Source: Pusillimonas sp. UBA6240
GTDB lineage: Bacteria; Pseudomonadota; Gammaproteobacteria; Burkholderiales; Burkholderiaceae_B
Direction of reading: 5' to 3'
Length of the DNA stretch: 44,595 nucleotides
Assembly: GCA_002441445.1 (NCBI GenBank)
Contig: DJWC01000101.1
Location: 1-44,595 of the forward strand
Position numbers and translations under genes: made by a program. This document shows positions 25,938 through 33,254 of this stretch, piece by piece. How positions within the stretch are numbered: the stretch's first letter is position 1; the number at the start of each line of letters is the position of its first letter. The notes below the pieces were generated by a model, which saw nothing but the letters and a program-made list of their open reading frames with translations, searched no databases and had not been told where the DNA came from.

Positions 25938-27878
25938 ATGCATGTTTCCTCCTTCGATTCCGAAGACCTGCCCACCAATATCTCGTCGAATGAACATTTT
26001 CAGGCGGTGGTGGAGCGCGCGCGCAGCCGCCGCGGCTTTCTGAAGACCGGCCTGGGCTTGTCCGCGGCCATGTTTCTGGCCGGGCCGGCGGCGGTTTTAG
26101 CCAACGCGGGCAACCAGGCCGCGGCCGGCGCCCCGCCCCTGCTGGGCTTCAAAGGCATCCCGGCATCGACCGCTGACACTGTCCAGATCGCCGCGGGCTA
26201 TACCGCAACCGTATTCGCGCCTTGGGGCACACCCTTGTTCAAGGGCGACCCCGCATGGAAGAAGGACGCCGGCGATGGCGCCGCGGCGCAGGCCCGCCAG
26301 GCGGGCGACAACCACGACGGCATCCATTTCTTCTCCATCGGCGGCAGCAATGACGAAGGCTTGCTGGTGATGAACCATGAATACACGACGGTCGACAAAG
26401 GCGCTTATACCTGGCTCTTCGGACCGGGGGGCACCGAACCCTGGAGCGCCGACAAGGCAAGCAAGGCGATGAACGCCCATGGCGTGTCGGTGATCCATAT
26501 CGTCCGCAATGGCGCCGGCAAGTGGGAGATCAAGCTGGACTCGCAATACAACCGCCGCATCACCGCCTCCACCGAAATGGCGCTGACCGGCCCCGCGGCC
26601 GGCCACGGCCTGTTGAAAACCAGCGCCGACCCCAGCGGCCGCCGCGTCCTTGGCACCTTCAATAATTGCGGGAATGGCTGGACGCCCTGGAACACTTATC
26701 TGGCCTGCGAGGAAAACTTCAACAACTATTTCGGCACGACGTCGGGCGCGGACAAGCGCGACGCGGCGCAAAAGCGCTATGGAATTTCCCCGCAAGGCAG
26801 CGAATACCGCTGGGAGGAATTCGTGGACCGCTTTGATTACGCCAAGGAACCCAACGAGTCCAACCGCCATGGCTGGATCGTGGAGATCGACCCCTTCGAT
26901 CCCAAGTCCGTTCCCAAAAAGCAGACGGCGCTGGGCCGCTTCAAGCACGAAAACGCCGCCTGTACGCTCAGCGCCGACCAGCGCATCGTCGTCTATATGG
27001 GCGACGACCAGCGGGATGACTACATCTACAAGTTCGTGTCGGACGGCGTCTACCAGGAAGGCGGCGACAATTCCAGCCTGCTCGATGCCGGCAAACTGTA
27101 TGTCGCGCGCTTCAACGACGGCCAGGCCGGCGAGGGCTATATGGGCGGCGGCGAGTGGCTGCTGCTGGACAAGTCGGCCAATGCCGCTCTGGCGTCGGAT
27201 GCGAAATTCGCCAGCCAGGCCGAAGTGCTGATCCATGCCCGCCTGGCGGCCGACGCGGTCGGCGCCACGAAGATGGACCGGCCCGAATGGGTCAGCGTCC
27301 ACCCGATGACGGGCGAAGTCTATGCAACGCTGACCAACAACGATCAACGGAAAACCGTCGACGCGGCCAATCCGCGTCCCGCCAATGTCTATGGCCAGAT
27401 CATCCGCTGGCGCGAAGCGGGCGGCGATGCCGCCGCCACCAGGTTCGAATGGGACCTCTTCGTACTGGCCGGCAACCCCATCAAATATACCGACCGCAAG
27501 AATCTGAAATCCGGCTCCGCCACTATTACGGCGGACAATGCTTTCAACAGTCCCGACGGTTTGGCCTTCGATACGGCCGGACGCCTGTGGATACAGACCG
27601 ACGGCAAATACAGCAACAGCGGCGACTATGAGGGACAGGGCAATAACCAGATGCTTTGCGCCGACCCCGTAAGCAGGGAGATCCGCCGCTTCCTGGTCGG
27701 CCCGAGGGAATGCGAGGTGACCGGCATCGCTTTCACCCCGGACAGCCGCTGCATGTTCGTCAATATCCAGCACCCGGGCGAAGGCGGCGACAGCCATTGG
27801 CCCGACGGCGGCGCTGCACTGCCCCGCTCGGCCACGCTTATCATCACCAAGGACGATGGCGGCGTGATCGGCGCTTGA
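25938..27878 (+). CDS. phoX: PhoX-family alkaline phosphatase, Tat-exported
   Basis: A 646-residue PhoX (DUF839) protein, a calcium- and iron-dependent periplasmic phosphatase. The twin-arginine signal SRRGFLKTGLGLSAAMFLAG (about 30-49) marks folded export. Conserved stretches include GLLVMNHEYT, CGNGWTPWNTYLACEENF, the beta-propeller GRFKHENA and DRPEWVSVHPMTGEVYATLTN, and SPDGLAFD near 535. The length is near the family norm. Monocistronic; upstream CTGTCAA at 25896 is only a half match to a Pho box, so phosphate control is not shown. It probably supports phosphate scavenging from phosphoesters. Confidence 0.93.
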   Translation: MHVSSFDSEDLPTNISSNEHFQAVVERARSRRGFLKTGLGLSAAMFLAGPAAVLANAGNQAAAGAPPLLGFKGIPASTADTVQIAAGYTATVFAPWGTPLFKGDPAWKKDAGDGAAAQARQAGDNHDGIHFFSIGGSNDEGLLVMNHEYTTVDKGAYTWLFGPGGTEPWSADKASKAMNAHGVSVIHIVRNGAGKWEIKLDSQYNRRITASTEMALTGPAAGHGLLKTSADPSGRRVLGTFNNCGNGWTPWNTYLACEENFNNYFGTTSGADKRDAAQKRYGISPQGSEYRWEEFVDRFDYAKEPNESNRHGWIVEIDPFDPKSVPKKQTALGRFKHENAACTLSADQRIVVYMGDDQRDDYIYKFVSDGVYQEGGDNSSLLDAGKLYVARFNDGQAGEGYMGGGEWLLLDKSANAALASDAKFASQAEVLIHARLAADAVGATKMDRPEWVSVHPMTGEVYATLTNNDQRKTVDAANPRPANVYGQIIRWREAGGDAAATRFEWDLFVLAGNPIKYTDRKNLKSGSATITADNAFNSPDGLAFDTAGRLWIQTDGKYSNSGDYEGQGNNQMLCADPVSREIRRFLVGPRECEVTGIAFTPDSRCMFVNIQHPGEGGDSHWPDGGAALPRSATLIITKDDGGVIGA

Positions 27879-28006
27879 TCTTCAAAGCTTTCTCCGGGAA
27901 CCGCGCCCGGCCAGTCTTGCCACCCGCCGGCATTCAGCCACGGGCGGTGCAGCCGCCGCCGGTGGAAATTGGCGGTATAGTTCAGGGACTACGAACAGGA
28001 GGGACT

Positions 28007-28456
28007 ATGGATCCATTCATGCAGGCGGCATTGGAAGAAGCGCGGCAAGGGCTGGAGGAAGGCGGCATACCTATCGGCTCGGTCATTGTCCACAAGAACC
28101 GCATCCTGGGGCGCGGCCACAACCGGCGCGTACAGCAGGGCAGCGCCATCCTGCATGGCGAGATGGACGCCTTCGAACAGGCGGGCCGCCAGCCGGCCGA
28201 GGTCTATCGCGAATCGGTGCTGTACACGACGCTGTCGCCCTGCGCCATGTGCACCGGCGCCATCCTGCTTTATGGCATACCGAAAGTCATCATCGGCGAA
28301 AACCGGACTTTCATGGGCGAAGAGGAATGGCTGCGGGCGCGCGGCGTGCAAGTCCAGGTGCTGCAGGATCCGGAATGCATCGCATTGATGCGCGACTTCA
28401 TCGCCAGCAAGCCCGAACTGTGGAATGAGGATATCGGCGAGCCCCACCAGACTTGA
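28007..28456 (+). CDS. Yeast-type cytosine deaminase / nucleoside deaminase
   Basis: A 149-residue cytidine-deaminase-fold zinc enzyme. HGEMDAFE (H50, E52) and SPCAMCTGAIL (C79, C82) bind zinc and carry the proton shuttle. The C-terminal pattern, including GIPKVIIGENRTF and ELWNEDIGE, resembles fungal cytosine deaminase (Fcy1) rather than bacterial CodA or tRNA deaminase TadA. AGGAGG precedes the ATG. It probably deaminates cytosine or a related aminopyrimidine in salvage. It lies convergent with the riboswitch-controlled operon; a link to thiamine pyrimidine salvage is speculation. Confidence 0.88.
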   Translation: MDPFMQAALEEARQGLEEGGIPIGSVIVHKNRILGRGHNRRVQQGSAILHGEMDAFEQAGRQPAEVYRESVLYTTLSPCAMCTGAILLYGIPKVIIGENRTFMGEEEWLRARGVQVQVLQDPECIALMRDFIASKPELWNEDIGEPHQT

Positions 28457-28485
28457 AGGCCGCCGGCGGCCCGCCGGCAAAAAAC

Positions 28486-29814
28486 CTACGGGCGCGCCAG
28501 CCCCAGATGTCCGCGCAAGGTGCTGGCCTGATAGTCTTTGCGGAACAGGCCGCGGCGCTGCAGCACGGGCACCACGTGGTCGACGAAATCCTGGATGCTG
28601 CCCGGCAAGGCCGGCGGCATCAGGTTGAAACCGTCCGCGCCCTCGTTCAGGAACCAGCGCTCCATTTCATCGGCGATGCTTTCAGGCGTGCCGACCATGG
28701 TGCAATGCCCTCCCCCGGCCGCCAGCCTTCCCAGCAGCTGGCGCAGCGTGGGCTTTTCGGTCTCGACGATGCGCAGCACCGTCGCATAGCGGCCCTTGGG
28801 CCCTGTGAACTGTTCCAGCGGCGGCAAGGCAGGCACGGGCGCATCCAGTTCCCAGCCCATGCAGTCCCGCCCCACGTACAGACCCAGTTGCCGCAAGGCG
28901 TCCTGCGGCGGCAGCAGCTCGTCCAGTTCACGCTGCTTGGCGCGCGCTTCGGCCTGCGTCGAGCCCACATAGGTGACCAGGCCCGGCATGATGGGCACCG
29001 GATCGCCGCGGCCGGCCGCGCGCACGCGGCGCTTGACGTCGCGATAGTATTCCTGGGCCGCCGGCAGGTCGTAGGCGACCGCGTAGATGGCCTCGGCGCG
29101 GCGCGCGGCGAGGTCCCGCCCTTGCTCCGATGCGCCGGCCTGGAACAGCACGGGATGGCCCTGCGGCGGGCGCGGCACCGTCAGCGGCCCGTCGACGCGG
29201 AAATGCCTGCCCTTATGCAATATCGGACGCACCAGGGCTGGGTCGGCATAGACGCCCTGCCGGTCGATCTTCAAGGCGCCATCGCCCCAGGAATCCCACA
29301 GGCGCAGGGCCGCGTCGATGAACTCTTCGGCGCGCGCATAGCGCCAATCGTGGTCGGGCATGGTTTCGAAGCCGTGATTGCGGGCCTCGGCGTCGAACAT
29401 CGACGTCACGACATTCCAGCCCATTCTGCCGCGCGAGATGTGATCCAGCGAAGCCATCATGCGGGCGGCATGGAAAGGGGTGAAAAAAGTGCTGGAAACA
29501 GTGCTGATCAGGCCTATGCGTTCGGTCGCCCGGCTGATGGCGGCCATGGCCGTCAAAGGCTCGAAAAACCAGCGCGGGCCGTCCGCCGGATTGTCGGCGG
29601 AATGCCCGTCGGCAAAGAAGATGGCGTCCAGCTTGCCGCTTTCGGCGATCTGCGCCAGCTCTTCGAGGTAGGCGATATCGCCCACGCGCTCTACCGCGGA
29701 GCGGGGATGGCGCCACGCGGCGCGATGGTGCCCGCAGCCGAAAATGAACAGGTTGATATGCATCTGGCGCTGCTGCGCCGCGTTTTCGGTGTGCCGTGCC
29801 ATGCCGCCGCCCAT
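28486..29814 (-). CDS. LLM-class flavin monooxygenase, NtaA/SnaA/DszA family
   Basis: A 442-residue luciferase-like monooxygenase that would need FMNH2 from a reductase encoded elsewhere. Family features include INLFIFGCGHHRAAWRHP, FFADGH near 70, RIGLISTVSSTFFTPFHAAR, HISRGRMGWNVVTS, and HPVLFQAGASEQGR. The ATG overlaps the upstream SDR stop by one base (TGATG), indicating translational coupling. The operon sits behind a TPP riboswitch, so expression should rise when thiamine pyrophosphate is low. That suggests a role in making or salvaging a thiamine precursor, not the xenobiotic degradation typical of this family. The substrate is unknown. Confidence 0.88.
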   Translation of the reverse strand: MGGGMARHTENAAQQRQMHINLFIFGCGHHRAAWRHPRSAVERVGDIAYLEELAQIAESGKLDAIFFADGHSADNPADGPRWFFEPLTAMAAISRATERIGLISTVSSTFFTPFHAARMMASLDHISRGRMGWNVVTSMFDAEARNHGFETMPDHDWRYARAEEFIDAALRLWDSWGDGALKIDRQGVYADPALVRPILHKGRHFRVDGPLTVPRPPQGHPVLFQAGASEQGRDLAARRAEAIYAVAYDLPAAQEYYRDVKRRVRAAGRGDPVPIMPGLVTYVGSTQAEARAKQRELDELLPPQDALRQLGLYVGRDCMGWELDAPVPALPPLEQFTGPKGRYATVLRIVETEKPTLRQLLGRLAAGGGHCTMVGTPESIADEMERWFLNEGADGFNLMPPALPGSIQDFVDHVVPVLQRRGLFRKDYQASTLRGHLGLARP

Positions 29815-30596
29815 CAGCCTTTCACCAGGCCGCCGTCCACGATCAAGTTCTGCCCCGTGACGGAGCGCGACCAGGGCGATGCGAAGAACAGGGCGGCGTC
29901 GGCGAATTCCGCGGGCGTGGTGACTTTGCGCAGCGGCGTGCTGGATGCGATCAGGTCGAAGACCGCCTCGGGTGTGGCGGCCGATGCATCCGTGGTGCGC
30001 AGCAAGCCGCCGGACACCATGTTGACAGTGATGCCGAAGGGGCCCAAGTCCTGCGACAGGGTGCGGGTCAGCGACAGCAGCCCGGCCTTGGCGGCGGTGT
30101 AATCGTGATAAGGCACGACGGGATTCTGGAACAGGTTGGTGCCCACATTGATGATGCGCCCGAAGCCCGCCGCGCGCATGGCCGGCAGCGCCGCCTGCGT
30201 GGTGTTCAGGGCGCCGCGCAGCACGCCTTCGAGCTGTTGCTGCAGCGCGTCCCAGGCCAGGACGTCGGCGTGCGGACGGGCATCGCCATTGAAGGAAAAA
30301 GCCGGCAGTGCATTGTTGACGACGGTGCGGACCGGCGCGCCGAAGTGTTCGCGCGCGCGGTCGAGCATGGCGCCCACCTGGCCGGGATCGCAGACATCCG
30401 CCTGCAGGGCGATGGCCCGGCCCGCCGCCTCGTCCGCCAATGCGCGGGCGCTTTCCGCGCTGTGCAGATAATTGACCACCACTCGCCCGCCTTCGCGCAG
30501 GAAGGCGCGCGCCAGATGGGCGCCCAGGCCCCGGCCGGCGCCGGTGACCAGGATGACTTGTTCGTTGATGGGAAGCGCTGCGCGGTCGTTCTTCAT
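29814..30596 (-). CDS. Short-chain dehydrogenase/reductase (FabG-like)
   Basis: A 260-residue SDR. The cofactor motif is VTGAGRGLGAHLA near 18-30, the active site is N-x-G with NVGTNLFQNP and YHDYTAAK (Tyr-Lys pair near 165-170), and the C-terminus is NLIVDGGLVKG. ATG at 30596 follows AAAGG six bases upstream, a site that can be sequestered by the hairpin at 30601-30625. It is the first gene behind the minus-strand TPP riboswitch and is coupled to the LLM gene, so both probably act on the same compound, the SDR as an alcohol/ketone oxidoreductase. Confidence 0.9.
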   Translation of the reverse strand: MKNDRAALPINEQVILVTGAGRGLGAHLARAFLREGGRVVVNYLHSAESARALADEAAGRAIALQADVCDPGQVGAMLDRAREHFGAPVRTVVNNALPAFSFNGDARPHADVLAWDALQQQLEGVLRGALNTTQAALPAMRAAGFGRIINVGTNLFQNPVVPYHDYTAAKAGLLSLTRTLSQDLGPFGITVNMVSGGLLRTTDASAATPEAVFDLIASSTPLRKVTTPAEFADAALFFASPWSRSVTGQNLIVDGGLVKG

Positions 30597-30600
30597 GCCA

Positions 30601-30625
30601 TACCTTTACGAATGCGGCGAAGGTA
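30601..30625 (-). promoter_or_regulatory. Hairpin that can mask the SDR ribosome-binding site
   Basis: TACCTT (minus strand, 30625-30620) and AAGGTA (30606-30601) are perfect 6-bp arms around a 13-base loop. The 3-prime arm contains most of the AAAGG Shine-Dalgarno sequence at 30607-30603. It is placed between the riboswitch aptamer and the ATG, as expected for an expression platform acting on translation. Seen in sequence; switching is inferred. Confidence 0.55.
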
Positions 30626-30660
30626 GGATCGAACGGCGGATGGTCCGCTAGCCCGAGGCT

Positions 30661-30737
30661 GACATCCCTTCGCCAGTACTAACTGGAGCAGGTTCGACGG
30701 GTTTGAATCTCAGCCCGGTGTGGGGGCACCCCGTGTC
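30661..30737 (-). promoter_or_regulatory. TPP riboswitch (THI element) of the SDR-LLM operon
   Basis: Read on the minus strand, the conserved THI-box pieces appear in order: ACGGGGTGC, GGGCTGAGA, ACCCGTCGAACCTG, CAGTTAGTACTGGCG, AAGGGA. The terminal P1 arms GACA (30737-30734) and TGTC (30664-30661) pair. The core CTGAGA and GAACCTG bases bind the pyrimidine and diphosphate ends of TPP in known switches. It lies about 65 bases before the SDR start, so the operon is expected to be repressed by thiamine pyrophosphate. Confidence 0.92.
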
Positions 30738-30820
30738 GCAAGCTGCAACCATAGCACAGAAATGCGCGCGGCAGTGGCTGGCGATTGACAAGTGCGCGCC
30801 TGCTGCCTTAAGCTAGCCGC

Positions 30821-30914
30821 CGTTCCTGGGGGAGCCCGCGTATCGGGCTGAGATTCCGCACCTGGCGGTAACCCTTAGAACCTGATCCGGATAATGCCGG
30901 CGAAGGGAAGGATG
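30821..30914 (+). promoter_or_regulatory. TPP riboswitch (THI element) of the sodium symporter gene
   Basis: A near-consensus THI box on the plus strand: CTGGGGGAGC, GGGCTGAGA, then ACCCTTAGAACCTGATCCGG, ATAATGCCGGCGAAGGGA. P1 arms TCCT (30824-30827) and AGGA (30909-30912) pair. It lies about 110 bases before the symporter ATG. CCCCTTCC at 30933-30940 could pair with GGAAGG-rich aptamer end and form part of the switch, but the expression platform is not clear. It stands back-to-back with the minus-strand copy, 83 bases apart. Confidence 0.95.
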
Positions 30915-31021
30915 CCCGCCATCGCTTGCCGCTCCCCTTCCGCCATGCATTTCGCGCTGCGCCGTTCCGGCGGGCGCCCCGGCTTATGCGTGTCCGGATT
31001 TGGACCTTGGAAGGAACGAAT

Positions 31022-32464
31022 ATGTCTGCAAGCGCCTCGACCATAGTGTGGCTGTCCTTGTTCTCCGCGATCTTCGCGATTTCCGGCGTCGTGTATTCGC
31101 GGCGCGACCGCGGCAGCCTGGAAGACTACGTCATCGCCAGGAACAGTCAAAGCACGGCCGCCACCATGCTGACCCTGCTGGCCACTTCGCTGGGCGCCTG
31201 GATATTGTTCGCGCCGGCCCAGGCCGCGACCTGGGGCGGCCTGGCCGCCGTCATCGGCTATGCCCTGGGCGCAATGTCGCCCCGCCTATTGATGATCCCG
31301 CTGGGGCGGCGCATGCGCGAACTGATACCGCAAGGGCATACACTGACCGAATTCGTGGTGGCGCGCTATGGCCGCGGCATGTACGGCCTGACCTTGCTGA
31401 TCATGCTGTTCTTCATGTTCATCACGCTCTCGGCCGAGATCACCGCGATCGCCAAGCTGGTGACCCTGCTGGCCCCTGTTCCCCTTTGGGCGACCGCCGC
31501 CATCGTCATGGTGTCGACGCTGATCTACACTTCCTACGGCGGCTTGCGCGCCACCATCTTCACCGACAAGATCCAGATGGCGGTCATCGTGCCTTTGCTG
31601 CTGCTCCTGCTCGTGCTGGGCTGGCAGGCCGCCGGGGGCCTGGGACCCACCTTGGCGGGCCTGCAAGCCAAGGCGCCGCAGTTGCTGCAACTGACGGATC
31701 CCGTCGGCGTCAAAGCCGGCCTGACTTTTTTCGTGGCCATCCTCCTGACCGGGCTGTTCCACCAGGGCAACTGGCAGCGCGTCTACGCGGCGCGCGATGT
31801 GCGCAGCATGCGGCGTGGCTTCCTGACAGGCGGGCTGCTGGCCGCACCCGTGATCTTCGTCATGGGCCTGTTCGGGCTGGCCTTCGTCGGCTTGGGCCAT
31901 ACGGGCGACAGCTCCGTGGCCTTGTTCAGCGTCGTCTTCCCCCACCTGCCCGGCTGGTTCGCCATCGCGCTGATTCCGCTAGGTCTGGCGCTGGTCATGA
32001 GCACGGCCGACACCGCCATCAGCGCCGTGTCCAGCATCATCGCGGTCGACGTGCGCAGACTGTTCCCGGAGATCAGCAAGAGCACCCTGATGGGCTTGTC
32101 GCGCTGGCTGATCTATTTGCTCGCCATACCAGTCATCATCCTGGCGGCGCAAGGCTACAGCGTGCTCTATCTTTTCCTGCTGGCCGACCTCTTCTGCTCG
32201 GCGGCGGCCTTTCCTGTTTTCCTTGGCCTGTACAACCGCCGCCATGACGGCCTGTCGGCCGTCGTCAGCACGGTGTGCGGCCTGGTGGCCGGCACGCTGC
32301 TCTTCCCCGCGCCGGGCGAAAAACCCGTCTACCTGCTCGAATCCTTCCTGCTCGCCGCCCTGGTCCCCGCGGCGGTTTCCTTGCTGATGCTGAAACTGCG
32401 CCAGCCCGGCCGCCTCTTCGACTACCGCCACTTCCACGCGACGATACGCAGCCTGGATGATTAG
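31022..32464 (+). CDS. Sodium:solute symporter under TPP riboswitch control
   Basis: A 480-residue SSS-family (SLC5-like) inner-membrane protein with about 13 helices; SAEITAIAKLV, YTSYGGLRATIFTDKIQ and MSTADTAISAVSSIIAVD are family hallmarks. ATG at 31022 follows GGAAGGA; the longer frame from 30926 would start inside the leader. The riboswitch implies a thiamine-related substrate such as thiamine, its pyrimidine or its thiazole. Riboswitch-linked SSS transporters (named thiV in earlier comparative work) are the closest precedent I recall; identity to thiV is not established here. Confidence 0.9.
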   Translation: MSASASTIVWLSLFSAIFAISGVVYSRRDRGSLEDYVIARNSQSTAATMLTLLATSLGAWILFAPAQAATWGGLAAVIGYALGAMSPRLLMIPLGRRMRELIPQGHTLTEFVVARYGRGMYGLTLLIMLFFMFITLSAEITAIAKLVTLLAPVPLWATAAIVMVSTLIYTSYGGLRATIFTDKIQMAVIVPLLLLLLVLGWQAAGGLGPTLAGLQAKAPQLLQLTDPVGVKAGLTFFVAILLTGLFHQGNWQRVYAARDVRSMRRGFLTGGLLAAPVIFVMGLFGLAFVGLGHTGDSSVALFSVVFPHLPGWFAIALIPLGLALVMSTADTAISAVSSIIAVDVRRLFPEISKSTLMGLSRWLIYLLAIPVIILAAQGYSVLYLFLLADLFCSAAAFPVFLGLYNRRHDGLSAVVSTVCGLVAGTLLFPAPGEKPVYLLESFLLAALVPAAVSLLMLKLRQPGRLFDYRHFHATIRSLDD

Positions 32465-32479
32465 GCCGGCCTTGCCGGG

Positions 32480-32522
32480 GCCCGCTGCGGTTTACGGCGG
32501 CTCCCGGCGCAGGGCTATTTTT
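32480..32522 (+). terminator. Intrinsic terminator after the symporter gene
   Basis: GCCCGCTGCG (32480-32489) pairs with CGCAGGGC (32508-32515), with a two-base bulge, and TATTTTT follows. It ends in the last codons of the convergent TetR gene, so the T-run belongs to both. Confidence 0.55.
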
Positions 32523-33144
32523 CTCCGAGCGCCTCCGAAGCCGCGCAGCCGGCCGTCTGCAGGACGATCAGCGCCATTTGTTCAGCCACTTCCTCGGCGC
32601 GCAGCGGCCCGCTGTCCCGATACCAGGTAAAAAGCCAGGTCAGCATGCCGCTGATGGATTGCGCTATGACGCGCTCGTCGGCTTCGTAGTGAAATTCGCC
32701 GGCCGCCTTGCCTTGGCGCAAGATGTCTATCATTATTTCCCGGAACCTGGTGTCGCTATGCTTCAATTGGGCCAACGATGAAGGAGGCAAGTGCTTCACC
32801 TCGCGGAACAAGACCGCCAGGGGCTGGCTGCCTTCGACAATGCGCAGCGACACTTCATAAATGATGGAGTGCATCAACTGCGCGGGGCTTTGCGCATCGG
32901 CTTTGGCTATCGTCTCGGCAAGACTGGCGACCAGATGGCTGGTCTGGTTGCACACGGCCGCGAGCAAGGCGATCTTGCTCGGGAAGTAACTGTAGATCAT
33001 CGGTTTTCCGATGGCCAGCGTCGATGCGATGTCGTCCATCGAAGTGCGGGAAAAGCCTTTGGTATAAAACAGTTCGCTTGCGACGCGCAGGATCTGTTCC
33101 CGTTTCCAATCCGCGACCTGGTCTTTCAGAGTTTTCATTTCCAT
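32515..33144 (-). CDS. TetR-family transcriptional regulator
   Basis: A 209-residue regulator with an N-terminal TetR helix-turn-helix (about 18-62: ASELFYTKGFSRTSMDDIAS and IGKPMIYSYFPSK). The C-terminal ligand domain resembles the acyl-CoA-responsive group. Start at ATG 33144; an ATG two codons later is also possible. It lies 110 bases after the large TRAP permease gene on the same strand, with its own candidate operator, and probably controls the upstream TRAP/acyl-CoA operon. Confidence 0.88.
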   Translation of the reverse strand: MEMKTLKDQVADWKREQILRVASELFYTKGFSRTSMDDIASTLAIGKPMIYSYFPSKIALLAAVCNQTSHLVASLAETIAKADAQSPAQLMHSIIYEVSLRIVEGSQPLAVLFREVKHLPPSSLAQLKHSDTRFREIMIDILRQGKAAGEFHYEADERVIAQSISGMLTWLFTWYRDSGPLRAEEVAEQMALIVLQTAGCAASEALGEK

Positions 33145-33178
33145 ACGCCGGAGCCAATGCGTGATATGTCGACGGCTC

Positions 33179-33191
33179 TATCATAATGATA
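33179..33191. promoter_or_regulatory. Candidate TetR operator
   Basis: TATCAT-A-ATGATA is a palindrome with perfect 6-bp arms and one central base, 35 bases before the TetR start. It suits autoregulation. The same sequence was not noticed before the acyl-CoA synthetase gene. Confidence 0.45.
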
Positions 33192-33254
33192 AAGCGGCAA
33201 AGCGGCACGCCCAAGGCTGACTGATCGAAGGGCTCCTCCGGTATTCAAAGCCCT

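Noticed and set aside
26097..27797. 566-residue open frame antisense to phoX
   Set aside because: Composition and length are typical of high-GC antisense shadows; the plus-strand frame has a Tat signal and full PhoX motifs.
28457..28485. GC-rich hairpin between the deaminase and LLM genes as terminator
   Set aside because: GCCGGCGG/CCGCCGGC pairs well but the adjacent A-run lies on the wrong side for either strand to give a T-run after the stem.
28453..30102. 549-residue plus-strand frame over the LLM and SDR genes
   Set aside because: It runs opposite two clear families and has no recognisable domain or ribosome-binding site.
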